50,070 bases of DNA, from contig CAITYM010000089.1 in NCBI GenBank assembly GCA_903896615.1, forward strand, positions 1-50,070, written 5' to 3'. Origin of the DNA: an uncultured Burkholderiales bacterium (GTDB lineage: Bacteria > Pseudomonadota > Gammaproteobacteria > Burkholderiales > Burkholderiaceae_C). The notes under the pieces were generated by a model. It was not told the DNA's origin. It was given only the letters and a program-made list of their open reading frames with translations, and made no database searches. A program made the translations under genes and the position numbers. Shown here piece by piece: positions 1-8,317 of the stretch (the first letter of the stretch is position 1; each line of letters opens with the position of its first letter).

Positions 1-1621
1 CAATGCCTATAACGATATGCTCTCAGCACATGCCCCACTTAGAAACTTCCCCGAGATCATTAAAGATGAGGCCCGTTTGTGCGGTGCAACTGCTCAGGTG
101 GCTGGGGGGGTGCCTGCGATGTGCGACGGAATCACTCAGGGCACTCCTGCAATGGAGTTGAGTTTGTTTAGTAGGGATGTGATCGCTATGTCTACAGCCG
201 TCTCCCTAAGTCATGATATGTTTGATGCGGCATTGATGCTCGGTGTATGCGACAAAATAGTACCAGGGCTTTTGATTGGAGCATTGAATTTTGGGCATCT
301 ACCTACGGTTTTTGTACCCGCTGGTCCAATGCTAAGTGGGTTATCAAATTCACAGAAGTCAAAGATGCGACAAAAAGCAGCTCAAGGGCTCATCAGCCGC
401 GAAGAACTCTTAGAGTCCGAATGTAGTGCTTACTCAGGTGAGGGTACTTGTACCTTTTACGGGACTGCCAATAGTAATCAAATGTTACTTGAGGCAATGG
501 GCCTTCATGTGCCGGGTACTGCTTTTGTGAACCCAAGCGAAGTCCAGGTAAGGGAGGCTTTAACCAGGGAGGCCGTACGCACTGTTTTGAGCATTACCTA
601 TCAAAAACGATTCGTTCCTATTGGAAGATTAGTAGATGAACGCTGCATAGTAAACGCTGTGGTTGCCTTGTTGGCAACGGGTGGATCTACCAATCATTTG
701 ATTCATTGGGTTGCAGTAGCTAGGGCTGCAGGGATACTTCTTGACTGGGATGATTTCGCTGAGTTGTCCGCCGTAACCCCGTTAATTGCACGGGTACATC
801 CCAACGGAGAGGCTGATGTCAATCAGTTCCAAGCCTGTGGTGGACCTGGGTATGTAATTGGGGAGTTACTCAAGGGCGGGTTAATGCACCCAGATGTTTT
901 AACGGTTAAGGCTGATGGCCTTGTGCCTTATTCTAAGATTGTTAAATTCGTGGATCACAAGCTCAATTGGGTAGAGCCAACCCCAAGTCAAGATTTATCT
1001 ATTCTTCGTACCGTTAAAGAACCCTTTAGCAATACGGGCGGACTCTCATTGCTTCAGGGTAACCTTGGCAGAGGCGTGGTTAAATCTTCCGCAGTACCGC
1101 CTGAACTGCACGTTATACAGGGAAGGGCGAAAGTTTTTGATTCCCAAGAGGACCTGCAACTGGCATTTCAAACGGGTGAGTTGGATAGGTTTTGTGTAGA
1201 GCACGGGGGTGTCATCTGCGTTGTTCGTTGGCAAGGGCCTAGCGCCAACGGAATGCCTGAACTACACAAACTAACCCCTCCACTTGCAGTACTCATGGGC
1301 AAGGGTTACAAGGTTGCCTTAGTCACTGATGGGCGCATGAGCGGTGCATCAGGACAAATTCCTGCTGCCATTCACTTAACCCCTGAGGCCGCTTTAGGGG
1401 GGGCGTTAGCCAAAGTTCAAGAGGGTGATATTGTTTTACTTGATTTAAACAAAGGAGTTCTTGAAGTTTTAATAGATCCGGAGTTGTGGAGTGAGCGAGC
1501 ACTTAGCACAATGCCCTCTGCACTCATCCAAAGCAACGGAATAGGTTTGGGGCGTGAGCTTTTCGCGGGTTTTAGGAGAAACGTATCCTCTGCAGAGGAG
1601 GGGGCAATTACTTGGCTTTAA
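1..1621 (+). CDS. edd: Phosphogluconate dehydratase, 5' end outside window
   Basis: Entner-Doudoroff dehydratase of the IlvD/Edd family; converts 6-phosphogluconate to 2-keto-3-deoxy-6-phosphogluconate in the cytoplasm with an Fe-S cluster. The frame is open to the left edge (codons N-A-Y-N-D before the first visible Met at 17), and YNDMLSAH matches the interior of E. coli Edd, so roughly the first 60-70 residues are missing and position 17 is not the start. Visible family motifs are [13 protein letters not shown] (with a likely cluster cysteine), [53 protein letters not shown] and [11 protein letters not shown]. These separate Edd from IlvD, which has different cysteine spacing. eda follows 59 bases downstream in the same direction, which fits one pathway unit. 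The C-terminus is complete. Confidence 0.95.
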   Translation, partial: NAYNDMLSAHAPLRNFPEIIKDEARLCGATAQVAGGVPAMCDGITQGTPAMELSLFSRDVIAMSTAVSLSHDMFDAALMLGVCDKIVPGLLIGALNFGHLPTVFVPAGPMLSGLSNSQKSKMRQKAAQGLISREELLESECSAYSGEGTCTFYGTANSNQMLLEAMGLHVPGTAFVNPSEVQVREALTREAVRTVLSITYQKRFVPIGRLVDERCIVNAVVALLATGGSTNHLIHWVAVARAAGILLDWDDFAELSAVTPLIARVHPNGEADVNQFQACGGPGYVIGELLKGGLMHPDVLTVKADGLVPYSKIVKFVDHKLNWVEPTPSQDLSILRTVKEPFSNTGGLSLLQGNLGRGVVKSSAVPPELHVIQGRAKVFDSQEDLQLAFQTGELDRFCVEHGGVICVVRWQGPSANGMPELHKLTPPLAVLMGKGYKVALVTDGRMSGASGQIPAAIHLTPEAALGGALAKVQEGDIVLLDLNKGVLEVLIDPELWSERALSTMPSALIQSNGIGLGRELFAGFRRNVSSAEEGAITWL

Positions 1622-1680
1622 TCTCCCTATGAATTGACTTTGAATCAACCATTCATATTTAATATCCCCATCCAATCTTA

Positions 1681-2346
1681 GTGGCTATGACAAAAAAGAA
1701 CTACCTTAAAGAACATAAATTCACGGCCCTAGAGGTCATGCAAGATGCCCCCGTAGTTCCCGTTATCGTAGTGGAGGAGGTTGCTCACGCGGTGCCCATG
1801 GCAAAAGCATTACTGCGGGGCGGAATAAGAATGCTTGAGGTCACCCTAAGAACTCCAAAAGCTTTAGACGTCATCAAAGCTATCTCCCAGGAGGTTTCAG
1901 AGGTAGTAGTTGGTGCTGGCACGGTTAGAAATGCAAAGCAAGCACAGTTGGCTTTAAGTGCTGGAGCCCGTTTTGCAGTGAGTCCAGGCTTGACACTTGA
2001 GTTGGCGAACGCTTGTCGAGATTTGGGACTGGCTTTGTTACCAGGTGTGGCAACACCAACTGAAATTATGCTTGCACAGGAACAAGGATTTACGGAGTTA
2101 AAGTTCTTTCCAGCCGTTCCAGCGGGAGGTGTCAAAATGCTACAAGCCTTCGCAGGGCCCTTTCCTGATGTTAAGTTCTGCCCAACAGGTGGGGTAAGTC
2201 TGGATAATGCAAGGGAGTTTCTAGGACTTAAAAACGTTGCCTGCATAGGTGGGTCTTGGCTCGTACCTCAAGGGGCACTTGAGGAAAAGAATTGGGACTT
2301 GATCACTCGTTTGGCCAGTGAGGCGACAAGCTTGAAAGTAGTTTAG
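1681..2346 (+). CDS. eda: KDPG aldolase (2-dehydro-3-deoxy-phosphogluconate aldolase)
   Basis: Second Entner-Doudoroff enzyme; splits KDPG into pyruvate and glyceraldehyde-3-phosphate through a Schiff base. The 221-residue product has the usual length and family motifs: [11 protein letters not shown] with the catalytic Glu, [34 protein letters not shown] with the Schiff-base Lys, FCPTGGV for phosphate binding and GGSWLVP. The start is uncertain: GTG at 1681 and ATG at 1687 are in frame and neither has a good Shine-Dalgarno sequence, so translation may depend on readthrough from edd. The stop codon overlaps the stop of the convergent gloA by a few bases, so no terminator fits between them. Confidence 0.95.
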   Translation: MAMTKKNYLKEHKFTALEVMQDAPVVPVIVVEEVAHAVPMAKALLRGGIRMLEVTLRTPKALDVIKAISQEVSEVVVGAGTVRNAKQAQLALSAGARFAVSPGLTLELANACRDLGLALLPGVATPTEIMLAQEQGFTELKFFPAVPAGGVKMLQAFAGPFPDVKFCPTGGVSLDNAREFLGLKNVACIGGSWLVPQGALEEKNWDLITRLASEATSLKVV

Positions 2347-2726
2347 GTCTTTTGGATTAATTCTATTTTGTACCCGTCTGGATCTGTAACGAATGCAATT
2401 AATGTATCTCCTCCCTTTACGGGGCCCGGTTCACGCGTGATACTCCCACCCTTGGTGCGAATCTTATCGCAGGTGGCGTATAAATCTTCCACGCCAAGGG
2501 CCAAGTGCCCAAAAGCACTCCCCATCTCATAACTCTCAACGCCGTAGTTGTAGGTAAGTTCAATTTCTGCTTGATGGGGGTTGCCTTCATATCCAACAAA
2601 AGCCAGCGAGTACTTTTGGTCGGGACGATCCGTAGTCCTTAAAAGCTTCATACCCAAAACCAGGGTATAAAAATCAATTGATTTTTGCATGTTTCCAACG
2701 CGAAGCATAGTGTGAAGAAGTCTCAT
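2343..2726 (-). CDS. gloA: Lactoylglutathione lyase (glyoxalase I)
   Basis: Glyoxalase I isomerises the hemithioacetal of methylglyoxal and glutathione to S-lactoylglutathione. The 127-residue protein has the length of the bacterial Ni/Co-type enzyme. The four metal ligands are in the expected places: His5 (MRLLH), Glu56 (AEIELTYN), His74 (FGHLALGV) and Glu122 (DGYKIELI). The [11 protein letters not shown] and [14 protein letters not shown] stretches are typical of GloA. It is convergent with eda and overlaps its stop. Methylglyoxal arises from triose phosphates, so the neighbourhood is metabolically sensible, but the shared position may be chance. Confidence 0.94.
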   Translation of the reverse strand: MRLLHTMLRVGNMQKSIDFYTLVLGMKLLRTTDRPDQKYSLAFVGYEGNPHQAEIELTYNYGVESYEMGSAFGHLALGVEDLYATCDKIRTKGGSITREPGPVKGGDTLIAFVTDPDGYKIELIQKT

Positions 2727-3007
2727 AGTTTGGTAAGAGGGTAAGGGATTTGAGGATAAGAACAGAAATTGAAACCTTGTAGCGGACCTTTTGTTTGCTT
2801 AAGCAGTTTGAAAAGTCAATTTTGGATCATTCTAATGTCCCCCTGGGAATGCCCCTAAAGTCCCCCTAACTCCTTCGCCTGATTCAAGGAATTTGGTCCC
2901 ATTGGGCATTCCATTTAACAGTGGAAAAGTTAAGAATCTAAGATCCGCGCCGATATTACTGATGTAGGGGCAGTTACGTACCCCCAGTCATAAGAAGAGG
3001 TGCCAGT

Positions 3008-3124
3008 ATGGATGCAGAAACCTTATTAACCATCGCAGTAGTTATTTTTGCGCTTCCTTTTGCATTGCTAGGTGGTTTTGCGATGGTAGTTGCCTACACC
3101 GCTTTACAAAAAGATGATTCCTGA
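3008..3124 (+). CDS. Putative 38-residue single-span membrane miniprotein
   Basis: A short ORF beginning MDAETLLTIAVV and ending LQKDDS. It has one hydrophobic span (about residues 6-33) containing a GG pair, an acidic N-terminus and a charged C-terminus. The ATG has a good Shine-Dalgarno sequence, AAGAGG at about 2995-3000, seven bases upstream, which is better than many large genes here. It lies alone in the gap between gloA and an unknown gene. The size and layout resemble small accessory subunits of membrane complexes such as CydX or CcoQ, but I see no specific match to either, and no oxidase genes are nearby. Function unknown; that it is translated is an inference from the ribosome-binding site and composition. 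Confidence 0.6.
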   Translation: MDAETLLTIAVVIFALPFALLGGFAMVVAYTALQKDDS

Positions 3125-3217
3125 GTTTTGAGTTTGGCATATTGATTGCTATTAAATTGATGAATGAATAGCTAGAACATATGAAAATTCGACAGGGATA
3201 GAAGGGAATTTGCGGCG

Positions 3218-3231
3218 TTGATTTAGATCAA
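3218..3231. promoter_or_regulatory. FNR/Anr-type box candidate
   Basis: TTGATttagATCAA matches all ten fixed bases of the FNR/Anr consensus TTGATNNNNATCAA. It ends 24 bases before the ATG of the unknown gene at 3256. That is too close for class II activation at -41.5 unless the transcript starts inside the gene, so if functional it would act near the transcription start, perhaps as a repressor site. Function is inferred from the match only. Confidence 0.4.
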
Positions 3232-3255
3232 AGGAAAAGCCAAGGAGAGTCCATC

Positions 3256-3738
3256 ATGAGCACTGATTACGGTTTTAAAGTAGACGGGTGGGGAGCGAGT
3301 TGGAACGGTCCAGATCATATGGTCGAAGGACGCCGTGTTGGTCGATTAACCAAGCTTAAAGCCCTTTTGGAAGCTCTTAAGTCAGCTGACTTGGCCGGTG
3401 CTCAAAAAGCACTAGATGATTTATGGTCATTTGACCCTACTCTAAAGCAAGATCCCTATCTGATGAAAATTGGGGATGCTTTGTCAAGAAAACTACTTTA
3501 TGTCGCTCAAAAAACGGCCGCGGCAATGCAGGCAGACGTTCATCACTTTTCATACACTGCACAAATCAAAGCTAAGTTAAATGCAGTGAGGGGGAACAGC
3601 GAAAGCATTACAACCAGAAGTGGCCCTGTTGGACTATTGCCGCCTCAATCCCTTCAATACCCACAGGCGCACTCAGAGCAAGTTCATAAAAAAGCTACGA
3701 CAGGTGAATTTGGACGGATCATTGACGTTTCTGCCTGA
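3256..3738 (+). CDS. Hypothetical protein, 160 aa, behind a possible FNR site
   Basis: I do not recognise this family. The protein starts MSTDYGFKVDGWGASWNG. It has a helical, Ala/Leu/Lys-rich middle (about residues 30-110, including LLEALKSADLAGAQKALDDL and the KIGDALSRKLLYVAQKTAAAM stretch) and a low-complexity Ser/Gln/Pro-rich tail. There is no signal peptide or membrane span, so it is probably cytoplasmic. The start is well supported: AAGGAGAG at 3242-3249 precedes the ATG at good distance. A phasin was considered because of the helical middle and the PHA genes 5 kb away, but the phasin core motif is not visible. The FNR-like box just upstream hints at oxygen-linked expression. Confidence 0.75.
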   Translation: MSTDYGFKVDGWGASWNGPDHMVEGRRVGRLTKLKALLEALKSADLAGAQKALDDLWSFDPTLKQDPYLMKIGDALSRKLLYVAQKTAAAMQADVHHFSYTAQIKAKLNAVRGNSESITTRSGPVGLLPPQSLQYPQAHSEQVHKKATTGEFGRIIDVSA

Positions 3739-3813
3739 GGGAAAATCTGTCAACTGCAAGTAACGTATCAAGAAACAATTTAATTAATTGGATATATGGA
3801 GTGGTATTTGATG

Positions 3814-4284
3814 CTACTTAGATTCTGCAGTTTTTTTGGGGCTTGATTTTCGAGGTTTTATGGGTGCTTCAAGTGTGCTAAATAGCGTTATGGAGTTATT
3901 CCAAACATTGACTTCCTTAATAATTTGCTCTTGTAGAAGTTTGGAGGCTTTATAAGCAGTTAATTCATTGATCTTATTAAAGTCGTCTTCAAAGTCAAAC
4001 TCAAAACTGCCAGGTTCTACAGTGATATCTGTTTCACTATAGTTGTCGAATTTACTGTATTTGAAGCGAATTTTTGGAGCGTTAGGATCCTTAATTATTT
4101 CTGTACTGAACGAGAGTTTTTTAGTGACCGAGTGGGACTTTAGCAGTTGAAGAAGTTGGGGCAAATTTTTCTCGAATTTGTTGAATTCAGCCTTTGATTT
4201 AACCCTAAGTTGGTGTACTTTCTTTAACCCCTTAGATCTAATCTTCTTGGGTTTGTCGTTGGTGGTGATCGGACTCTGCGTCAT
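3814..4284 (-). CDS. Hypothetical charged protein, 156 aa
   Basis: Unrecognised protein with a Lys-rich N-terminus (DKPKKIRSKGLKKVHQLRVKSK), an acidic middle (FEFDFEDDFNKINEL) and a Lys/Pro/Ser-rich tail (KPRKSSPKKTAESK). There is no signal peptide or membrane span. The basic ends could bind nucleic acid, but no known fold is evident. Codons are A/T-rich, and it stands next to a 458-base AT-rich spacer, which may indicate relaxed or acquired DNA. It is convergent with the unknown gene at 3256-3738. Codon structure and length support a real gene; function is open. Confidence 0.65.
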   Translation of the reverse strand: MTQSPITTNDKPKKIRSKGLKKVHQLRVKSKAEFNKFEKNLPQLLQLLKSHSVTKKLSFSTEIIKDPNAPKIRFKYSKFDNYSETDITVEPGSFEFDFEDDFNKINELTAYKASKLLQEQIIKEVNVWNNSITLFSTLEAPIKPRKSSPKKTAESK

Positions 4285-4742
4285 CTGTTTATTATAGGGT
4301 TGCAGGTATTTTAATGAAAGATAAATTGCGCACTTAAATTTTAAATTTAATGCCTCCTTAATCTACAGTCCGCTTAACTCATAGACTGTGCATAATCAAT
4401 ACTTAATTGTAGATTCAACGTATTATTTTTATTTTTTTTCAGAGATGCTTAATAATTGAGCACTCTAGTGAGAGGCGCATAAATACTAGGTTCTGTGATT
4501 TTAGAAGCTTACTTTTCCCCGTATTTTGTGAATAACTTTACAGGAATTTAATTTCTTAATAAATATTTTTTTGATTTAAATTTAATGAAAATTTGTGCTA
4601 ATCGATTTAAGTGAAATTCAATTAATTTTTTCAAAAAGAATGCTAATTGAATTATCTGTAACCAAAATTGCTAATGTGAACCATTTTTTATTTACGCCGG
4701 AATTAAATCAACTTTTAATGATTTTTTGATTATTTTTCCGAT
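4285..4742. other. AT-rich intergenic spacer
   Basis: 458 bases that are clearly richer in A+T than the surroundings, with long T and A runs (for example around 4430-4440 and 4560-4590). I find no convincing reading frame, tRNA or tandem repeat. It must hold the promoter of the minus-strand gene ending at 3814 and the 3' end of the aroQ-like transcript. Such DNA is often curved and bound by H-NS/MvaT-type proteins, but that is inference. Confidence 0.5.
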
Positions 4743-5186
4743 TTACTTGTTGCCTCCGATGGCCGCTACTGCCGCTCTTAAACCAAGTAAGTAACTGTTG
4801 GACCCAAAGCCACAAATTTGGCCTGTTGCAATCTCAGCTAAAACGGAGTGGCGCCTAAATTCTTCTCTTGCATGAATGTTAGACATGTGGACCTCAACGA
4901 TTGGACATTTAAGAATGGCAAGCGCATCTCGAATTCCGTAACTGTAATGAGTCCAAGCTCCAGCGTTGATCAAAACGGCATCTACAGCCTCTGTATGTGC
5001 TTTGTGGATGCGTTGTGCCATATCCCCCTCAAAGTTCGTTTGAAAGCACTCAATGTCCACTCCAAGCTCTGTAGCTAACTTTTGTAGGCTTAGGTTGATT
5101 TGATCTAGCGTCTCAGTCCCGTAATGACTTGGATCGCGTTTACCAAACATATTTAAATTGATACCGTTTAGAACAAGTACTTTCAT
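4743..5186 (-). CDS. aroQ: Type II 3-dehydroquinate dehydratase-like protein (divergent AroQ)
   Basis: The AroQ family dehydrates 3-dehydroquinate to 3-dehydroshikimate, in the shikimate pathway or in quinate breakdown. The 147-residue length is normal, and the catalytic framework is present: Arg17 and Tyr22 (KRDPSHYG, flexible lid), NAGAWTHYS, and EVHMSNIHAREEFRRHS with His100 and Arg111/112. Two usually invariant prolines are changed: GPNLN is GINLN and NP-G/A-A-F/Y-TH is NAGAWTH. Biosynthetic aroQ in betaproteobacteria usually sits beside accB-accC, and these are absent, so this is probably a second, catabolic or specialised copy. The gene is alone on its strand with AT-rich flanks. Family membership is firm; substrate is not. 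Confidence 0.85.
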   Translation of the reverse strand: MKVLVLNGINLNMFGKRDPSHYGTETLDQINLSLQKLATELGVDIECFQTNFEGDMAQRIHKAHTEAVDAVLINAGAWTHYSYGIRDALAILKCPIVEVHMSNIHAREEFRRHSVLAEIATGQICGFGSNSYLLGLRAAVAAIGGNK

Positions 5187-5447
5187 TTTTAATTCTTTCT
5201 AATTACTTATTAATTTTTTTAAAGCCAATTCAATGTGGATGACTGTATCCGATTGTTTGACTTTTGAGGTAACGGACAAAAGGTTTTAAATTAATTTTCT
5301 TGATTTCCCCAAATTTGCCACCAACTCATGAGAGGGAGAAAAAACAATGCTGCCTCAACTCATTTGCGAGGTTTTGCCTTGTGTTTACATTAGTATACAA
5401 ATTAGCTCATACAATACTAGAAAATTTGCTAAAAAATAGGAGTCATC

Positions 5448-5915
5448 ATGAAAAAAATCGTTGGTTTATTGAGCTCAGCTGCTCTCATGTTACTCGTTGG
5501 TTGTGCATCACAAACCATGACTGGCGCAACCTACAATGATGCGGAAGTTGGACAGGCTCAAATTGTCAGAATGGGTAGGATTGAGAGCGTGAGGCCCATC
5601 AAAATATCACTTCGCCCAACTGGTTTGGGGTCTATGGCCGGCGCTGCTGCGGGGGGTGTCGTTGGCTCTGAGATTGGGCGAGGCAATGGTTCCGTTCTAG
5701 GCTCCATCGCTGGGGTGGTTGCAGGCGGAGTTGGCGGGGCTATGCTTGAGAAAGATTTAAATACAGTTGACGGTCAAGAGTTGACGGTTCGCTTGGAGGA
5801 CAACTCACTCATCTCCGTTGCCCAGGAAATTAGTAAAGAGACTGGTCCATTGAGCCCAGGGGAGAAGGTTCGCATCCTCAGCTCACCCCGTGGTAAAACA
5901 CGCGTGGTACGCTAA
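5448..5915 (+). CDS. Glycine-zipper outer-membrane lipoprotein (SlyB/17 kDa antigen-like)
   Basis: The 155-residue protein begins with a lipoprotein signal peptide ending LMLLVGC (lipobox LVGC, acylated Cys about residue 19), so it is likely anchored in the outer membrane. The middle holds a glycine zipper (GSMAGAAAGGVVGSEIGRG and GSIAGVVAGGVGGAM), the hallmark of the Rickettsia 17 kDa antigen/SlyB/PcP group. The C-terminal part (about 105-155) looks like the small beta domain of that family. AGGAG about ten bases before the ATG fixes the start. A strong intrinsic terminator follows, so it is a single-gene transcript. The role in envelope integrity is known for SlyB relatives and inferred here. 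Confidence 0.9.
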   Translation: MKKIVGLLSSAALMLLVGCASQTMTGATYNDAEVGQAQIVRMGRIESVRPIKISLRPTGLGSMAGAAAGGVVGSEIGRGNGSVLGSIAGVVAGGVGGAMLEKDLNTVDGQELTVRLEDNSLISVAQEISKETGPLSPGEKVRILSSPRGKTRVVR

Positions 5916-5945
5916 TTTAAGCAATCAACCGTAAAATCCTTACCA

Positions 5946-5984
5946 AAAAAGGGGTGGAGATTATATTAATCTGCGCCCCTTTTT
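5946..5984 (+). terminator. Intrinsic terminator after the lipoprotein gene
   Basis: AAAAAGGGG (5946-5954) pairs with CCCCTTTTT (5976-5984), and an inner AGATT/AATCT helix (5958-5962 with 5968-5972) leaves a five-base loop. The T-run is part of the descending arm. The symmetric A/T ends mean it could also stop transcription from the minus-strand Nudix gene. Confidence 0.85.
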
Positions 5985-6076
5985 AACTCTACGATCACAC
6001 AAGGATGGTCTATTTTGACCCACTTCAAGTGAGAATTAATTAATAAATTTTCTCAATAGAATTGATAAATAAATTG

Positions 6077-6628
6077 TTAAGCAATAACCGTTTGGTGTAG
6101 TTTAAATACGCCTTGCCTTCGGTCTTCAAAGAATTGGCTTAAAGTCTCCTTAACTGTCTTAAACGCAATTTCTTCCCAGGGTATCTCGTGCTCCGCAAAG
6201 AGCTTTGCTTCTTGTGTCTCAAAGCCTGGGTTAAAGACGTCACTCATCAATCTCGCTTTGTAAAAGATATGAATCTGGCCAACTCTAGGCACGCTCATGA
6301 TGGCAAAGAGATCTTCAAGCTCAAACTGAGCGCCGGCTTCTTCCACCGTTTCCCGCGCTGCCCCCTCTGCAAGGCTTTCGCCGATTTCTAAAAATCCTGC
6401 CGGTAAAGTCCATTTGCCTAATCTGGGTTCAATATTGCGCTTGCAAAGAAGTACCTTGTCCTCCCAAATTGGCAAGGTACCCACCACATTTAAAGGATTT
6501 TCATAGTGAATGGTGTTGCAACTAGGGCAAACTGCACGAACTTTTGTGTCCCCATCATCGGGAACTCTGTTAACCACAGCCGTCCCGCAGTTTCTACAAA
6601 ATTTAACAGGACTCTTTGTGGTGCTCAT
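6077..6628 (-). CDS. Nudix hydrolase with N-terminal zinc ribbon
   Basis: 183-residue Nudix hydrolase, which would cleave a nucleoside diphosphate linked to another group. Residues 11-37 form a four-Cys zinc ribbon (CRNC at 11-14, CPSC at 34-37) as in NudC-like proteins. The Nudix box runs from about residue 78 (GFLEIGESLAEGAARETVEEAG) and fits GX5EX7REUXEEXGU exactly. The start at 6628 is chosen because its ATG overlaps the stop of the upstream FAH gene (ATGA, coupled translation). A longer open frame to 6751 only reads through the FAH coding region. Substrate unknown; related Burkholderiales proteins are annotated only as Nudix hydrolases. Confidence 0.9.
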   Translation of the reverse strand: MSTTKSPVKFCRNCGTAVVNRVPDDGDTKVRAVCPSCNTIHYENPLNVVGTLPIWEDKVLLCKRNIEPRLGKWTLPAGFLEIGESLAEGAARETVEEAGAQFELEDLFAIMSVPRVGQIHIFYKARLMSDVFNPGFETQEAKLFAEHEIPWEEIAFKTVKETLSQFFEDRRQGVFKLHQTVIA

Positions 6629-7323
6629 AAAACTTCTATCATTAAGTCGGGTAGACCGGTAAGCTTTGCTACCATTACATTGCCGCCTACAACCGCAGCT
6701 ACGCCCTCTGGAGTGCCGGTATAAATCAAGTCTCCAGGTTGTAGCTCCCAAGCAGCAGATAAATGCTCAATGATTTCACCAATATTCCATATGAGTTTTT
6801 CTATTGTGCTAGTTTGCCTTACGTCACCGTCAACGGTGAGTTCGATAGTAGCTTTGTCTATATCAGGTAACTCCGCCGCAGGGGTGATGGGTCCTATTGG
6901 TGCGCTGTGGTCGAAGGCTTTGCCAATGCACCAGGGACGACCTTGCTTTTTCATTTCATTTTGAAGGTCCCGCCGAGTCATATCCAGGCCAAGTGCATAT
7001 CCGTAGATATAAGAGTGGGCATCTTTTGCGAGTATATTTTTCCCTGCTTTTCCAATAGCAACTACCAATTCAATCTCATGATGAAAGTTTTGGGTTAAAG
7101 TGGGGTAGGGCAAAGTTCCAGTCTCCCCTGCAGGTACTACAACGAGTGAGTCTGTAGGTTTTAGGAAGAAAAAGGGTGGTTCACGACCTGTATATCCCAT
7201 CTCCTTTGCGTGCTCCTCATAATTTCTGCCTACGCAGTAAACCCGGTGTGTTGGGAATTTGAGGGCGCTACCCGTTACTGGAACACTAACTACTCCGGGG
7301 GGGGTGAAAACATAGCTCATCAA
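6625..7323 (-). CDS. FAH-family hydrolase, fumarylpyruvate hydrolase-like
   Basis: 232-residue member of the fumarylacetoacetate hydrolase fold, which cleaves C-C bonds of 2,4-diketo acids. The segment VYCVGRNYEEHAKEMG and FFFLKPTDSL is typical of the fumarylpyruvate hydrolase (NagK)/acylpyruvase group, and the metal site is visible as HHEIELVVAIGK plus the Asp in GLDMTRRDLQ. The C-terminal GDLIYTGTPEGV motif is intact. It is coupled through ATGA to the Nudix gene and is divergent from pgeF. NagK acts at the end of gentisate breakdown, but no gentisate dioxygenase is in the window, so the exact substrate is inferred. Confidence 0.88.
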   Translation of the reverse strand: MMSYVFTPPGVVSVPVTGSALKFPTHRVYCVGRNYEEHAKEMGYTGREPPFFFLKPTDSLVVVPAGETGTLPYPTLTQNFHHEIELVVAIGKAGKNILAKDAHSYIYGYALGLDMTRRDLQNEMKKQGRPWCIGKAFDHSAPIGPITPAAELPDIDKATIELTVDGDVRQTSTIEKLIWNIGEIIEHLSAAWELQPGDLIYTGTPEGVAAVVGGNVMVAKLTGLPDLMIEVL

Positions 7324-7454
7324 ATGACTCTTCTTAAATTTGGATTGAATTAAATTGGCAACTTACTAAAGTCCATATGATAGAGTGTATTTGTTTTCAT
7401 TTACATTTTAAAATGCCCTCCCAACAGCAGATTGAATTATGTTCAGGACAAAAA

Positions 7455-8285
7455 ATGGTGCAACCCATCAGATCTTTGATTCATCAACCAGAGTGGCTCA
7501 ATACTTTACATCCCCAATGGCCCAAAAATGTCCGAATATTAATGAGCACACGTTTAGGGGGGTACTCTAGCGGAGTTTATGCAAGCCTGAATTTAGGGGA
7601 ACATGTGGGGGATGATCCTTTATTGGTTCTTAAAAATAGGGAACGTTATCAACAATTAACGAATTGCCAGATTGTCTACTTAAACCAAGTTCATGACAGT
7701 AAAGTCCTCAAGCTTGATCCATCAATTCCACATTCAGTGAAAGCCGATGCATGCGTGAGTACTTTTGCTGGCTTAGCCTGCACAATCATGGTCGCAGACT
7801 GCTTACCTATATTAATAACGAATTCATCGGGAACAATCGTGGGCGCAGCGCATGCCGGTTGGCGCGGTTTAGCAGGGATAGGATGTGAAGGAGGTCAGGA
7901 CGTTGTTGAAAATCTACTTGAATCACTGACTAATCTAGTCCTGAAATCTGGATCTAAAGATCTCAATTGGTTAGCTTGGTTGGGACCCTGCATAGGACCC
8001 AAGCACTTTGAGGTTGGTGAGGACGTTAGGGAAGCTTTTAGGTGTGATTTAGAGTCCAGTGCTCACTTTACGCCCTGTCCTCTCGAGGGTGAAAAAAAAT
8101 GGAAAGCAAATTTAGTTGGGCTGGCTCAAAGTAAGCTTAAGCAAAAGGGTGTTAAAACAATCCTTGGCAACGAAGTCGATATTTATAATGATAGGTGGTG
8201 CACTTTTTCAAATTCAGAGCTATTCTTCTCTCACCGCAGGGACAAGACAAGTGGACGTATGGCCGCCAGTATTTGGATGATTTGA
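7455..8285 (+). CDS. pgeF: Laccase-domain protein PgeF (YfiH family, peptidoglycan editing)
   Basis: Multicopper-oxidase-like fold of the YfiH/PgeF family. E. coli PgeF removes wrongly incorporated L-Ser from UDP-MurNAc peptides; relatives were earlier called polyphenol oxidase. The metal-site motifs are complete: NQVHDSKV, ADCLPIL, GAAHAGWRG, GPCIGPKHFEVGEDV and FSHRRD, then the C-terminal SGRMAASIWMI. The frame is open from 7377, but ATG at 7455 has AGGA six bases upstream and gives 276 residues, the normal size, so I prefer it. The pgeF-phaC neighbourhood is typical of Burkholderiales. Confidence 0.92.
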   Translation: MVQPIRSLIHQPEWLNTLHPQWPKNVRILMSTRLGGYSSGVYASLNLGEHVGDDPLLVLKNRERYQQLTNCQIVYLNQVHDSKVLKLDPSIPHSVKADACVSTFAGLACTIMVADCLPILITNSSGTIVGAAHAGWRGLAGIGCEGGQDVVENLLESLTNLVLKSGSKDLNWLAWLGPCIGPKHFEVGEDVREAFRCDLESSAHFTPCPLEGEKKWKANLVGLAQSKLKQKGVKTILGNEVDIYNDRWCTFSNSELFFSHRRDKTSGRMAASIWMI

Positions 8286-8317
8286 GTTGAAGTCACTGCA
8301 CCAAAACCCCTTTTCCG

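Noticed and set aside
1785..2246. 153-codon open frame on the minus strand
   Set aside because: Lies wholly antisense to eda, with no ribosome-binding site or family motifs.
3256..3738. Phasin for PHB granules
   Set aside because: Helical and Ala/Lys-rich, but the phasin core sequence is not recognisable and it is not beside the pha genes.
5300..5539. 79-codon frame before the lipoprotein gene
   Set aside because: Overlaps the lipoprotein start in another frame, has no ribosome-binding site and random composition.
7377..7454. Upstream start for pgeF
   Set aside because: Would add 26 residues with no family character, and the ATG at 7455 has a better ribosome-binding site.
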